This document shows positions 8,295 to 16,884 of a DNA stretch of 64,000 nucleotides, in pieces. This DNA comes from Streptomyces sp. B93 (lineage in GTDB: Bacteria > Actinomycetota > Actinomycetes > Streptomycetales > Streptomycetaceae), in assembly GCF_018070565.1 (NCBI RefSeq), contig NZ_JAGPXL010000009.1:124001-188000 (forward strand), written 5' to 3'. How positions within the stretch are numbered: the stretch's first letter is position 1; each line of letters opens with the position of its first letter. Made by a program: the position numbers and the translations under genes. A model generated the notes under the pieces. The model had not been told where the DNA came from. It worked only from the letters and a program-made list of their open reading frames with translations, and did no database searches.

Positions 8295-11147
8295 TCAGTA
8301 GGCCGGGAGGGTGCGCGGGCCGAGGTCGTCGCGGGCGGGCGGCGGGGCGAGCCGGACGGACGCGCCGAGGACGCTCAGGCCGCCCGGGGCGACGACGACC
8401 GGCTCCAGGGTGACCGCCACCACCTCCGGGTGGTCGTCGACCAGCCGGGACACCCGCAGCAGCAGCTGCTCCAGCGCGGCCGTGTCGACGGGCGCCGAGC
8501 CCCGCCAGCCGAACAGCAGGGGCGCCGTGCGGATCGATCTGATCAGCGAGGTCGCCTCACGGTCGGTGACCGGGATCAGCCGGTGCGCCATGTCCCCGAG
8601 CAGCTGCGAGGCCGCCCCGGCCAGCCCGAACGACAGCACGGCACCGGCCGCCGGGTCGATCACCGCCCGTACGACGGTGTCGACCCCGCGCGGGGCCATC
8701 CCCTGCACCACCGGACGCAGCTCCTCCGGCGTCCCGAACAGGTCGGTCAACTCGGCGTACGCGCGTCGCAGTTGCTCCTCGTCCGCGAGATCGAGGCGTA
8801 CGCCGCCCAGGTCGGCGCGGTGCCTCAGGTGTGGGGCGGTGGCCTTGAGGGCGACCGGGTAGCCGATGCTCCGCGCGGCGGCGACGGCCTCGTCGGGGGT
8901 GGCGGCGGGCACGGCCCGGTGCACACCGATGCCGTACGCCCCGAGCAGCTCGCAGGTCTCCTCGGTGCCGAGCGTCAGCCCCTGCCCCCGCTCCAGCAGG
9001 CCCCCGATCAGCCCGGCGGCCCTCTTCTCGTCGATGTCCTCGTACTCCGGCACCTTCCCCGGCTCCGCGACCTCCCGCCGCCACTGCGCGTACTTCACGG
9101 CTTCGCCGAGCGCCCGGACGGCGCGTTCGGCGGCGGGGTAGGCGGGGATCAGCCCGCGGGCACGCGTGCCGCCTGGGGCGGCAGGGGTGGGCGCGGACGG
9201 CACCCCGTCAGCGCCGGGCTGCGCGACCGGTCCACGCTCAGCCGCGACACCGGCCACCTTGGTGCCGACCTGTGGTGCGGTACTCGCCGCCGCGGACAGC
9301 GCCTCCGCCAGCCCGCCCAGCTCGACGTGCACCACCAGCACCGGCTTCGACGGCGCCTCCCCCGCCGCGGCCTGCAACGCCTCCGCCAGGACCGCGTCCT
9401 CCGCCGACGTCTCCCCGATCGCCGGGATCGCCGTCACCACCACGGCATCGCAGGAGTCGTCGGCGAGCGCCCGCGCGAGCGCCGCCCCGAAGTCCTCCGG
9501 CGACGCCCCGGTCGTCAGATCGACCGGCGGCTGCGGCCGCAGCCCCTCCGCGAGACAGGCGTCGTACGTCAGCAGCCCCAGCGACTCCGAGTTGCCGAGG
9601 ATCGCCACCCGCGGCCCCCGGGGCAGCGGCTGCCGGGCGAGCAGCAGCCCGGCGTCGACCAGCTCGGTGATCGTGTCGACCCGGATGACCCCGGCCTGCC
9701 GGAGCAGCGCGGACACGGTGGCGTGCGGCAGCCGCGTGGCCCGTACGGCGTGGCCCTGGGGCGCGGCCCCGCGGTGACGGGCGCCCTGCACGACGACCAG
9801 TGGCTTCGCCGCCGCCGTACGCCGGGCGAGGCGGGTGAACTTGCGGGGGTTCCCGATGGATTCCAGGTACATCAGGGCGACGTCGGTGTCCGGGTCGTCG
9901 TACCAGTACTGGAGCACGTCGTTGCCGGAGACGTCCGCGCGGTTGCCGGAGGAGACGAACGTGGACACACCGGTGACGCCGGTGACGCCGCCGCCGCGCC
10001 GGTGCAGCCGGGACAGCAGGGCGACGCCGATGGCTCCGGACTGGGCGAAGAGTCCGATGCGGCCGGGGCGGGGCATCTCGGGGGCGAGGGACGCGTTGAG
10101 CCGTACCTCGGGCGAGGTGTTGATCACGCCGAAGGCGTTGGGGCCGATGATCCGCATGCCGTACGCGCGTGCCTGCCGCACGAGTTCGCGCTGGCGTTCC
10201 CGTCCGTCGGGGCCGCTCTCGGCGTACCCGGCGGAGACCACGACGAGGCCCTGCACACCGTGTGCACCGCACTCGGCGACGACCTCGGGGACGTGCGCGG
10301 CGGGCACGGCGACGACCGCGACGTCGACGTGGTCGTCGATGTCGCGGACGGAGCGGTGCGCGGCTACCCCGTCGATCTCCTTCTGCTCGTCGGTGTACGC
10401 CCTGTTCACGGCGTACAGGCGGCCGGTGTACCCGGCGTCCTTGATGTTGCGCAGGACACTGCGGCCCACTCCCCCGGGGCTGCGCCCGGCGCCGATGACG
10501 GCGACCGAGCCGGGCAGCAGGAGCCGCCGCACGGACCGGGCTTCCGCGCGCTGCTCGCGCGCGTACTGCACGGCCAGCGAGCGGTCCGTGGGTTCGAGGT
10601 CGAACTCCAGGCGTACGACGCCGTCCTCGAAGCTGCGTTTCTGGGTGTACCCGGCGTCCGTGAACACCTTGATCATCTTGGTGTTGGCGGGGAGCACCTC
10701 GGCGGCGAAGCGGCGGATACCCCGCTCGCGCGCGACGGCGCCGATGTGTTCGAGAAGGGCGGAGGCGACGCCCCGGCCCTGGTGGGCGTCCTGCACCAGG
10801 AAGGCGACCTCGGCCTCGTCGGCGGGCGCGGAGGCGGGCGTGCCGTCGGGGCCGATGCGGTCGTAGCGTACGGTGGCGATGAACTCGCCGCCGATCGTGG
10901 CGGCGAGTCCCACCCGGTCCACAAAGTCGTGGTGCGTGAAGCGGTGGACGTCCTTGGCGGACAGGCGCGGGTAGGGCGCGAAGAAGCGGTAGTACTTCGA
11001 CTCGTCCGAGACCTGCTCGTAGAAGCTGACCAGGCGCTCGGCGTCGTCGACGGTGATGGGCCGTACGCGCGCGGTGCCGCCGTCGCGCAGCACCACGTCG
11101 GCCTCCCAGTGAGCGGGGTACTCCTGTCGGTCCGCCGAGTTCTGCAT
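8295..11147 (-). CDS. GNAT acetyltransferase fused to an NDP-forming acyl-CoA synthetase-like protein (Pat-type)
   Basis: A 950-residue fusion. Residues about 15-175 are a GNAT domain with the acetyl-CoA loop QDAHQGRGVASALL. About 205-700 form the CoA-binding/Rossmann and CoA-ligase part (VAVIGAGRSPGGVGRSVL; SQSGAIG-like GLFAQSGAIGVAL). About 730-930 form the ATP-grasp part. This resembles bacterial protein lysine acetyltransferases (Pat/PatZ), which control acyl-CoA synthetases. The GNAT domain is first, not last as in E. coli and Salmonella; a Streptomyces lividans PatA with this order is known. The SHTG-type catalytic-His motif of active ADP-forming synthetases is replaced (GHAVRATRL near residue 466), so the synthetase half is probably a sensor. 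I chose the ATG at 11147 over a TTG 30 bases upstream. A regulatory role is inferred. Confidence 0.88.
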   Translation of the reverse strand: MQNSADRQEYPAHWEADVVLRDGGTARVRPITVDDAERLVSFYEQVSDESKYYRFFAPYPRLSAKDVHRFTHHDFVDRVGLAATIGGEFIATVRYDRIGPDGTPASAPADEAEVAFLVQDAHQGRGVASALLEHIGAVARERGIRRFAAEVLPANTKMIKVFTDAGYTQKRSFEDGVVRLEFDLEPTDRSLAVQYAREQRAEARSVRRLLLPGSVAVIGAGRSPGGVGRSVLRNIKDAGYTGRLYAVNRAYTDEQKEIDGVAAHRSVRDIDDHVDVAVVAVPAAHVPEVVAECGAHGVQGLVVVSAGYAESGPDGRERQRELVRQARAYGMRIIGPNAFGVINTSPEVRLNASLAPEMPRPGRIGLFAQSGAIGVALLSRLHRRGGGVTGVTGVSTFVSSGNRADVSGNDVLQYWYDDPDTDVALMYLESIGNPRKFTRLARRTAAAKPLVVVQGARHRGAAPQGHAVRATRLPHATVSALLRQAGVIRVDTITELVDAGLLLARQPLPRGPRVAILGNSESLGLLTYDACLAEGLRPQPPVDLTTGASPEDFGAALARALADDSCDAVVVTAIPAIGETSAEDAVLAEALQAAAGEAPSKPVLVVHVELGGLAEALSAAASTAPQVGTKVAGVAAERGPVAQPGADGVPSAPTPAAPGGTRARGLIPAYPAAERAVRALGEAVKYAQWRREVAEPGKVPEYEDIDEKRAAGLIGGLLERGQGLTLGTEETCELLGAYGIGVHRAVPAATPDEAVAAARSIGYPVALKATAPHLRHRADLGGVRLDLADEEQLRRAYAELTDLFGTPEELRPVVQGMAPRGVDTVVRAVIDPAAGAVLSFGLAGAASQLLGDMAHRLIPVTDREATSLIRSIRTAPLLFGWRGSAPVDTAALEQLLLRVSRLVDDHPEVVAVTLEPVVVAPGGLSVLGASVRLAPPPARDDLGPRTLPAY

Positions 11148-11325
11148 GGGCCCCAGCGTACGGCTCGCGTACGACAACGGCGCGAGGCAGTCTGTGGGGG
11201 ACGTCAGCCGGACCGAGGCCGCGGTCCGGCGTCATCCGAAGGGGCGGGTACAGGTCCGCTCCGGGCATGCTTCACGTTATGGGACACTGGTCTAGACAAC
11301 CCTGAACACCGAAGGGCAGCATCAC

Positions 11326-11607
11326 ATGGCTGAGCGCCGCGTCAACGTCGGCTGGGCCGAGGGCCTCCACGCCCGCCCCGCCTCCATCTTCGTCCGAGCC
11401 GCCACGGCCACAGGCGTCCCGGTGACGATCGCCAAGGCCGGGGGCAACCCCGTCAACGCGGCCTCCATGCTCGCTGTTCTGGGCCTGGGCGCCCAGGGCG
11501 GCGAGGAGATCGTCCTCGCCTCCGACGCCGAGGGCGCCGACGCCGCTCTCGACCGCCTGGCCAAGCTGGTCGCCGAGGGACTCGAGGAGCTGCCCGAGAC
11601 CGTCTGA
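11326..11607 (+). CDS. ptsH: Phosphocarrier protein HPr
   Basis: A 93-residue HPr, the small phosphocarrier of the PEP:sugar phosphotransferase system. It passes phosphate from enzyme I to sugar-specific EIIA proteins. The active-site His15 lies in GLHARPAS. Ser47, in NAASMLAVL, corresponds to the regulatory Ser46 of Gram-positive HPr. Enzyme I and EII genes are not beside it, as expected for Streptomyces, where ptsH stands alone. A GAAGG lies ten bases before the ATG, and a strong intrinsic terminator follows directly. Confidence 0.97.
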   Translation: MAERRVNVGWAEGLHARPASIFVRAATATGVPVTIAKAGGNPVNAASMLAVLGLGAQGGEEIVLASDAEGADAALDRLAKLVAEGLEELPETV

Positions 11608-11625
11608 CCGGCGCGCGACAGCACG

Positions 11626-11673
11626 CGACGGAGCCGCGCCACCCATTCCGGGCGGCGCGGCTCCGTCGTTTTT
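11626..11673 (+). terminator. Intrinsic terminator of ptsH
   Basis: A perfect 15-bp stem (arms 11626-11640 and 11654-11668) with a 13-base loop, followed by TTTTT (11669-11673). It lies 19 bases after the ptsH stop and is one of the few hairpins in the window with a real T-tract. Confidence 0.92.
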
Positions 11674-11799
11674 CTCTGGGCGCCGTGTTCCGTGCACGCA
11701 TTTACATGCGGGCGATAATTCACGCTGGTGTTCGCGACGGAAAAAGGGCAGCAGAAATAGCCCCCGCCGAATACCACCTCTTTGTATACGGCGCCTGTG

Positions 11800-12495
11800 T
11801 TAATGCCGCAGGCTCGGCATGTTTACGGGATGTTGCGAAGTCCTCACACGCTCCGGGCGGTCCGCGCCCACGGAGAAGCGCAGCCGGTGCGCGGCGGTCG
11901 CGCGCTCGGTGTGCAGTGCGGTGAGCGCACGCGCGCGTTCCCCGTCGCCGCGCGCCACCGCGTCCACGATCGCGCCGTGCTCGGCCCAGGACTCCACCGG
12001 CCCGGCGGGCGCCTCCACGGTGTACATCCAGGCGATCTTGTGCCGCAGCTGGGTCAGTACGGCGATCAGGGCGGGGCTGCCGGAGGCCTGGGCCAGCGTC
12101 TCGTGGAACCAGCCGCCCAGCGAGCGCAGATCGTCGCTGTTGCCCCGCCTGGCCCGCTCCTGACCCAGTCTGACCAGCCCGCGCAGCACCTTCAGATGGG
12201 CCTCGGTGCGCCGCTGCGCGGCCCGGGAGGCGCCCAGCGGCTCCAGGAGCATCCGCATCTCCAGCAGGTCGGCGGCCTCCTGCTCGGTCGGTTCGGCGAC
12301 GCACGCGCCCGCGTGCCGCCGGGTCACCACGAAGCCCTCGGCCTCCAGGGTGCGCAGGGCCTCCCGGACGGGGACGCGCGAGACGCCGTAGCGGCGCGCG
12401 AGCAGTTCCTCGGTGAGCCGGCTGCCGCGCTCGTAGACACCCGAGACGATGTCGTCCCGGATCGCCGTGCACACCGAATGCGCCGGAATACGCAT
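11800..12495 (-). CDS. GntR-family regulator, FCD (FadR-like) subfamily
   Basis: A 231-residue regulator. The N-terminal winged helix (about 5-70) contains LTEELLARRYGVSRVPVREAL, the typical GntR recognition helix. The C-terminal all-helical FCD ligand-binding domain (about 85-220) has the conserved WFHETLAQASGSP and the H-containing stretch near the end (EHGAIVDAVARGD), which supplies metal and ligand contacts in this subfamily. I chose the ATG at 12495 because GGAGGT lies five bases upstream; the longer reading frame has no site. The ligand is unknown. It is convergent with ptsH, which does not imply control of it. Confidence 0.92.
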   Translation of the reverse strand: MRIPAHSVCTAIRDDIVSGVYERGSRLTEELLARRYGVSRVPVREALRTLEAEGFVVTRRHAGACVAEPTEQEAADLLEMRMLLEPLGASRAAQRRTEAHLKVLRGLVRLGQERARRGNSDDLRSLGGWFHETLAQASGSPALIAVLTQLRHKIAWMYTVEAPAGPVESWAEHGAIVDAVARGDGERARALTALHTERATAAHRLRFSVGADRPERVRTSQHPVNMPSLRH

Positions 12496-12636
12496 GCCCG
12501 ACCTCCGTCTTAATCCCCGTGAAACGTCGACGATTGACGTGTGTTCAGCGACTCTATTGCAATGAGCCGGAATTTCCGACGGCGGCCTGGAAACCATGGA
12601 TATTTTTTGGACAAACGGACCTCCGAAACGCCGAAA

Positions 12637-12658
12637 GCCCCGGCTCGTGAGCCGGGGC
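12637..12658 (-). terminator. Terminator downstream of the M23 peptidase gene
   Basis: GCCCCGGCTC (12637-12646) pairs with GAGCCGGGGC (12649-12658). The stem is tight and on the minus strand is followed by TTTC. It lies 16 bases beyond the peptidase stop and should isolate it from the GntR gene. Confidence 0.75.
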
Positions 12659-12673
12659 GGGGGTTCGGGGGTC

Positions 12674-13438
12674 CTACACGTTCACGCCGTGGGAGCGGAG
12701 GTAGCCGAGGGGGTCGATGTCCGTGCCGTAGTCGGCGCCGGTACGGACCTCGAAGTGCAGGTGCGCCCCGGTGACGTTGCCGGTGGCGCCGGAGAGGGCG
12801 ATCTGCTGGCCCGGGGTGACCGTCTGCCCCACCGACACGGCAATGGACGACAGGTGTCCGTACTGGGTGTACGTGCCGTCGTTCATCTTGATCACTACTT
12901 GATTGCCGTACGCCCCGGCCCAGCCCGCCTCGACGACGGTGCCGGAGCCGACCGCATGGACGGAGGTGCCGCTGGCGGCATGGAAGTCGATGCCGGTGTG
13001 GCTGCCGGAGGACCACAGGCCGCCGCCGGAGCGGTAGCTCGTGGAGACGTACGAGCCGGAGATGGGCGCCACATAGGTGTTCAGGCGCTTGCGCTCGGCC
13101 TCGCGGGCGGCGCGCTCCTTAGCCTCGTGTGCCCGCTCGGCCGCCACGGCGGCCTGGCGGCGGGCCGCCTCGTGGGCCTGCTGCCGGGCCTCGGCCAGCT
13201 CGGCGGCCTCCCTCTGCGCGTCGGCCTGGGCGTCGACCCGGTCGGCGGCGATGTCGCCCATGCTGACGACCGGGGTGAGGCCGGTCTGCTCGGGGCTCGG
13301 CTCGGAGGCGAGCGCGGGGACGGCCAGGGTGCCGACCACGCCGGTGGTGGTGAGCGCCGCGACACCCGCCGCCTGGGCGGTGGTGCGCTTGGTGCGGCCG
13401 GTACGGCGGTGCTTCCCGGCAGGGCGGGTGAACGCCAT
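12674..13438 (-). CDS. Secreted M23 (LytM-type) cell-wall peptidase
   Basis: A 254-residue secreted peptidoglycan endopeptidase. A basic N-terminus and hydrophobic stretch (about 20-45, ending VPALAS) form a signal peptide. An Ala/Glu/Arg-rich coiled coil spans about 65-118. The LytM domain (about 125-240) has the zinc and catalytic residues H147-x3-D151 (SHTGIDFH) and H226-L-H228 (AHLHFE). It probably cleaves stem-peptide cross-links during growth, development or germination. The 5' leader contains a ydaO-type c-di-AMP riboswitch, a known arrangement for Streptomyces cell-wall hydrolases, so its expression should fall when c-di-AMP is high. A GGAAAGGA ribosome-binding site lies just after the riboswitch. 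Confidence 0.93.
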   Translation of the reverse strand: MAFTRPAGKHRRTGRTKRTTAQAAGVAALTTTGVVGTLAVPALASEPSPEQTGLTPVVSMGDIAADRVDAQADAQREAAELAEARQQAHEAARRQAAVAAERAHEAKERAAREAERKRLNTYVAPISGSYVSTSYRSGGGLWSSGSHTGIDFHAASGTSVHAVGSGTVVEAGWAGAYGNQVVIKMNDGTYTQYGHLSSIAVSVGQTVTPGQQIALSGATGNVTGAHLHFEVRTGADYGTDIDPLGYLRSHGVNV

Positions 13439-13462
13439 GGAGTGGCTGGTCCTTTCCTTCCC

Positions 13463-13610
13463 TCTCGCCTACCGGGTTAGCTGACGGGTTCGGAGCAGGA
13501 AGGTCTCCTACGGACCCCCTCGCGGCACGCGCGGGCGTCCGATTCACCCCAGGGGACTGTGTGGTGGGTCCCCGGCTCCCCCGGCTCGCGCCGTACGGGG
13601 ACTCGGCGAT
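13463..13610 (-). promoter_or_regulatory. c-di-AMP riboswitch (ydaO-yuaA class)
   Basis: The minus-strand leader of the M23 gene contains the hallmark blocks of the ydaO riboswitch in order: GGGGGAGCCGGGGACCCA, CTGGGGTGAATCGG, a GGGGGTCCGTAGGAGACC segment, then GAACCCGTCAGCTAACC and GGTAGGCGAG. The closing helix is CGCC (about 13605-13608) with GGCG (13465-13468). In Streptomyces this class turns off cell-wall hydrolase genes when c-di-AMP binds. It ends about 25 bases before the start codon, so it could act on elongation or on ribosome access. Confidence 0.9.
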
Positions 13611-13762
13611 GACTGTCCGGTGCCGCGGGCGCGGCGCACTGCCTGACGGACAGCCCCGGAGACGCTAAGCGGCGCCGCTTTCAATTCCCAAACAGAACGC
13701 GGTTTTTGTAGCGCATCCCACAGGACAGATCGCTGATCTTCCTCTGAAAACGGGCATAGAGG

Positions 13763-13792
13763 GGCCCTGGTGACGGAACCGCCACCAGGGCC
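13763..13792 (-). terminator. Terminator of the M16 peptidase operon
   Basis: GGCCCTGGTG (13763-13772) pairs perfectly with CACCAGGGCC (13783-13792) around a 10-base loop, 16 bases after the stop of the second M16 gene. TTTTC follows a little downstream on the minus strand. The rest of the 13439-13808 gap holds the riboswitch and an AT-richer stretch (13680-13710) that may carry the peptidase promoter. Confidence 0.75.
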
Positions 13793-13808
13793 TCACGCGC
13801 GCGTGCCG

Positions 13809-15197
13809 CTATTCGGCGGCGACGACGGTGACTTCGCCGATGCCGAGCGCCCGCACGGGCTCCTTGATCTGCGCCGCGTCCCCGACCAGGACCGTCACCA
13901 ACCGGTCCACCGGGAAGGCGTTCACGACCGCGGCCGTGGCCTCCACCGTGCCGGTCGCGGCGAGCATCTGGTAGAGCTTCGCCTGGTAGTCGTCGGGCAG
14001 GTGCTGCTCGACCTGATCGGCGAGGGTGCTCGCCACGGCAGCGGCGGTCTCGTACTTCAGCGGTGCCACACCGACGAGGTTCTGCACGGCGACGTCCCGC
14101 TCGGCGTCGGTCAGACCGGACTCCGCGAGCGTGCGCAGCACCGTCCACAGGTCCCGCAACGCGGGGCCGGTGTTCGGGGTGTCGACGGAGCCGCTGATGG
14201 CGAGCATCGCGGCGCCCGTGCCGTCCGGGGCGGAGCGCAGGACCTGGCTGAACGCCCGTACCCCGTAGGTGTAGCCCTTCTCCTCGCGCAGGACGCGGTC
14301 CAGACGGGAGGTGAGGGTGCCGCCGAGGCAGTACGTGCCGAGCACCTGGGCGGGCCACACGCGGTCGTGCCGGTCGGCGCCGACGCGCCCGAGCAGCAGC
14401 TGCGTCTGGACGGCACCGGGGCGGTCCACGATGACGACCCGGCCGGTGTCGTCCGCGGACACCGGGGGTACCGGGCGGGGCTGCGCCGGGGAACCGGTCC
14501 AGGCGCCGAGGGTGTCGCCGAGCAGCGCGTCCAGGTCGATGCCGGTGAGGTCGCCGACGACAACGGCGGTGGCGGTGGCGGGGCGAACGTGCTTCTCGTA
14601 GAAGGCGCGTACGGCCGGGGAGTCGATGGCCGCGACGGTCTCCTCGGTGCCCTGGCGGGGGCGCGACATGCGCGAGTCCGCCGGGAACAGCTCCTTGGAC
14701 AGCTCCTTGGCGGCGCGGCGCGAGGGGTTGGCCAGCTCGTGCGGGATCTCGTCGAGGCGGTTGCGCACGAGCCGCTCGACCTCGCTGTCGGCGAACGCGG
14801 GCGCCCGCAGGGCGTCGGCGACCAGCCCGAGCCCCTTGGCCAGGCGGGACGCCGGGACCTCCAGGCTGAGCCGGACGCCGGGGTGGTCGGCGTGCGAGTC
14901 GAGGGTGGCGCCGCAGCGCTCCAGCTCGGCGGCGAACTCCTCGGCGGAGTGCTTGTCGGTGCCCTCGGAGAAGGCCCGCGCCATGATCGTGGCGACGCCG
15001 TCCAGACCGGCGGGCTCGGCGTCCAGCGGCGCGTGCAGCAGCACCTCGACGGCGACGACCTGCTGACCGGGGCGGTGGCAGCGCAGCACCGTCAGGCCGT
15101 TGTCGAGGGTCCCGCGCGTGGGGGCCGGGAACGCCCAGGGCTTCGGCTCGCCGGCCTGCGGCTGGGGGTGGAACTCCATCGGGGCCAGCTCGGTCAC
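13809..15197 (-). CDS. M16 peptidase-like protein, non-catalytic partner subunit
   Basis: A 462-residue protein with the two-lobed pitrilysin/M16 fold. It lacks the HxxEH zinc motif in its first half (the aligned stretch reads DGVATIMARAFSEG) but keeps the R/Y pair of the substrate-holding lobe in SRLDRVLREEKGYTYG. This is the pattern of the second subunit of heteromeric M16B peptidases (the MPP-alpha-like role). The GTG start overlaps the stop of the upstream catalytic gene (GTGA, 15194-15197) with GAGGAGG seven bases before it, so the two subunits are probably made in equal amounts. The substrate is unknown. Confidence 0.9.
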   Translation of the reverse strand: MTELAPMEFHPQPQAGEPKPWAFPAPTRGTLDNGLTVLRCHRPGQQVVAVEVLLHAPLDAEPAGLDGVATIMARAFSEGTDKHSAEEFAAELERCGATLDSHADHPGVRLSLEVPASRLAKGLGLVADALRAPAFADSEVERLVRNRLDEIPHELANPSRRAAKELSKELFPADSRMSRPRQGTEETVAAIDSPAVRAFYEKHVRPATATAVVVGDLTGIDLDALLGDTLGAWTGSPAQPRPVPPVSADDTGRVVIVDRPGAVQTQLLLGRVGADRHDRVWPAQVLGTYCLGGTLTSRLDRVLREEKGYTYGVRAFSQVLRSAPDGTGAAMLAISGSVDTPNTGPALRDLWTVLRTLAESGLTDAERDVAVQNLVGVAPLKYETAAAVASTLADQVEQHLPDDYQAKLYQMLAATGTVEATAAVVNAFPVDRLVTVLVGDAAQIKEPVRALGIGEVTVVAAE

Positions 15198-16552
15198 TTG
15201 GCCGCCTCCTCGGTGTCGTCGTTCTCGTCGTGCTCGGCGTCCTCGGCTCCGGCGACCGGCTCGTAGACGAGCACCGCCCGGTTGTCGGGCCGCAGGCGGG
15301 CCTTGGCGACCTCCTGGACCTCCTGCACCGTCACGTCGAGGACGCGCTGTACGGCGGTCAGGGCGAGCTGCGGGTCGCCGAACAGCACGGCGTACCGGCA
15401 CAGTTCGTCGGCGCGGCCCGCGACGGTGCCGAGCCGGTCCAGCCACTCGCGCTCCAGCTGGGCCTGGGCGCGCTCCATCTCCTCGGCGGTGGGGCCCTCG
15501 GCGGCGAACCGCGCGAGTTCCTCGTCGATGGCGGTCTCGATGACCGGCACCTCGACGTCGCCGGAGGTCTTCACGTCCAGCCAGCCCAGGGAGGGCGCCC
15601 CGGCCAGCCGCAGCAGGCCGAACCCGGCCGCGACGGCCGTACGGTCGCGGCGCACCAGCCGGTTGTAGAGGCGGGACGACTCACCGCCGCCGAGGATGGT
15701 CAGGGCGAGGTCGGCGGCGTCGCACGCGCGCGTGCCGTCCTGCGGCAGCCGGTAGGCGGCCATCAGGGCGCGCGCCGGGACCTCCTCCTCGACGACCTCG
15801 CGCAGCTGCTCGCCGATAGTGTCGGGCAGCGTGCCGTCGCGCGGGGTGGGCTTGCCGTCGTGGGCGGGGATGGAGCCGAAGTACTTCTCGATCCACGCGA
15901 GCGTCTGCTCGGGGTCGATGTCGCCGACCACGGACAGGACCGCGTTGTTCGGCGCGTAGTAGGTGCGGAAGAAAGCGCGCGCGTCCTCCAGCGTCGCCGC
16001 GTCCAGGTCGGCCATCGAGCCGATCGGGGTGTGGTGGTAGGGGTGGCCCTCAGGGTAGGCGAGCGCGGTCAGCTTCTCGAACGCGGTGCCGTAGGGCACG
16101 TTGTCGTAGCGCTGGCGGCGTTCGTTCTTGACGACGTCGCGCTGGTTCTCCATGGACTCGTCGTCGAGGGCGACGAGCAGCGAGCCCATGCGGTCGGCCT
16201 CCAGCCAGAGGGCGAGTTCGAGCTGGTGGGCGGGCATGGTCTCGAAGTAGTTGGTGCGTTCGAAGCTGGTGGTGCCGTTGAGCGAGCCGCCCGCGCCCTG
16301 TACCAGTTCGAAGTGACCGTTGCCCTTGACCTGGGCGGAACCCTGGAACATCAGGTGCTCGAAAAGGTGAGCCAGACCGGTACGCTCCTTGACCTCGTGG
16401 CGTGAACCGACGTCGTACCAGAGGCACACCGCCGCGACCGGGGTCAGGTGGTCCTCGGAGAGCACCACGCGCAGACCGTTGGCCAGGCGGTGCTCGGTCG
16501 CTGTCAGGCCGCCGGAGCCTGCCTTGGCTGTGGCCGTGTGACCCATGGGCAT
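15194..16552 (-). CDS. M16 zinc metallopeptidase, catalytic subunit
   Basis: A 452-residue M16B metallopeptidase. The inverted zinc motif H62-LF-E65-H66 (AHLFEHLMFQG) is intact, and Glu144 (VVKNERRQ) is the third ligand at the usual spacing. The protein has no signal peptide, so it is probably cytoplasmic. It is the first gene of a two-gene operon with the non-catalytic partner. I chose the ATG at 16552 because GAAGGGA lies about five bases before it; the reading frame extends further upstream without a better site. The operon starts back-to-back with the topoisomerase IV gene on the other strand. Confidence 0.93.
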   Translation of the reverse strand: MPMGHTATAKAGSGGLTATEHRLANGLRVVLSEDHLTPVAAVCLWYDVGSRHEVKERTGLAHLFEHLMFQGSAQVKGNGHFELVQGAGGSLNGTTSFERTNYFETMPAHQLELALWLEADRMGSLLVALDDESMENQRDVVKNERRQRYDNVPYGTAFEKLTALAYPEGHPYHHTPIGSMADLDAATLEDARAFFRTYYAPNNAVLSVVGDIDPEQTLAWIEKYFGSIPAHDGKPTPRDGTLPDTIGEQLREVVEEEVPARALMAAYRLPQDGTRACDAADLALTILGGGESSRLYNRLVRRDRTAVAAGFGLLRLAGAPSLGWLDVKTSGDVEVPVIETAIDEELARFAAEGPTAEEMERAQAQLEREWLDRLGTVAGRADELCRYAVLFGDPQLALTAVQRVLDVTVQEVQEVAKARLRPDNRAVLVYEPVAGAEDAEHDENDDTEEAAK

Positions 16553-16884
16553 GTACGTCCCTTCGATCGCGGGCGCGGTCCTCGGACCGCGGATTTCCTG
16601 CCGTCCTGCCACTGTATGCAAGCGCGCGGACCAGCGGTGAAGTTCCCGCGGGACGTACGCCGACAGCGAGATCCCGTAGCCTCTCGGGAAGTCGGGCCAC
16701 CGCACGGCGCCCCGAGGGGACGCCGGCGCCCCGGCGCGGCCCCGCCGGGGCGGCGGAACGGCCTCCCCGTCCGGTGTTGTCAGTGCCGCGGTCCACAATG
16801 GACCGCGTCAGACCTGTTCCACGCCTCAGCACGTGCAAGACGCGCCCCGTGGGCGAGCGACCAGAAAAGAGGAGCCAGGCAGCG

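Noticed and set aside
8199..11333. Long plus-strand frame of over 1000 codons antisense to the GNAT-synthetase gene
   Set aside because: It is a shadow of the minus-strand gene caused by high GC; its translation is Arg/Gly/Asp-rich and matches no family.
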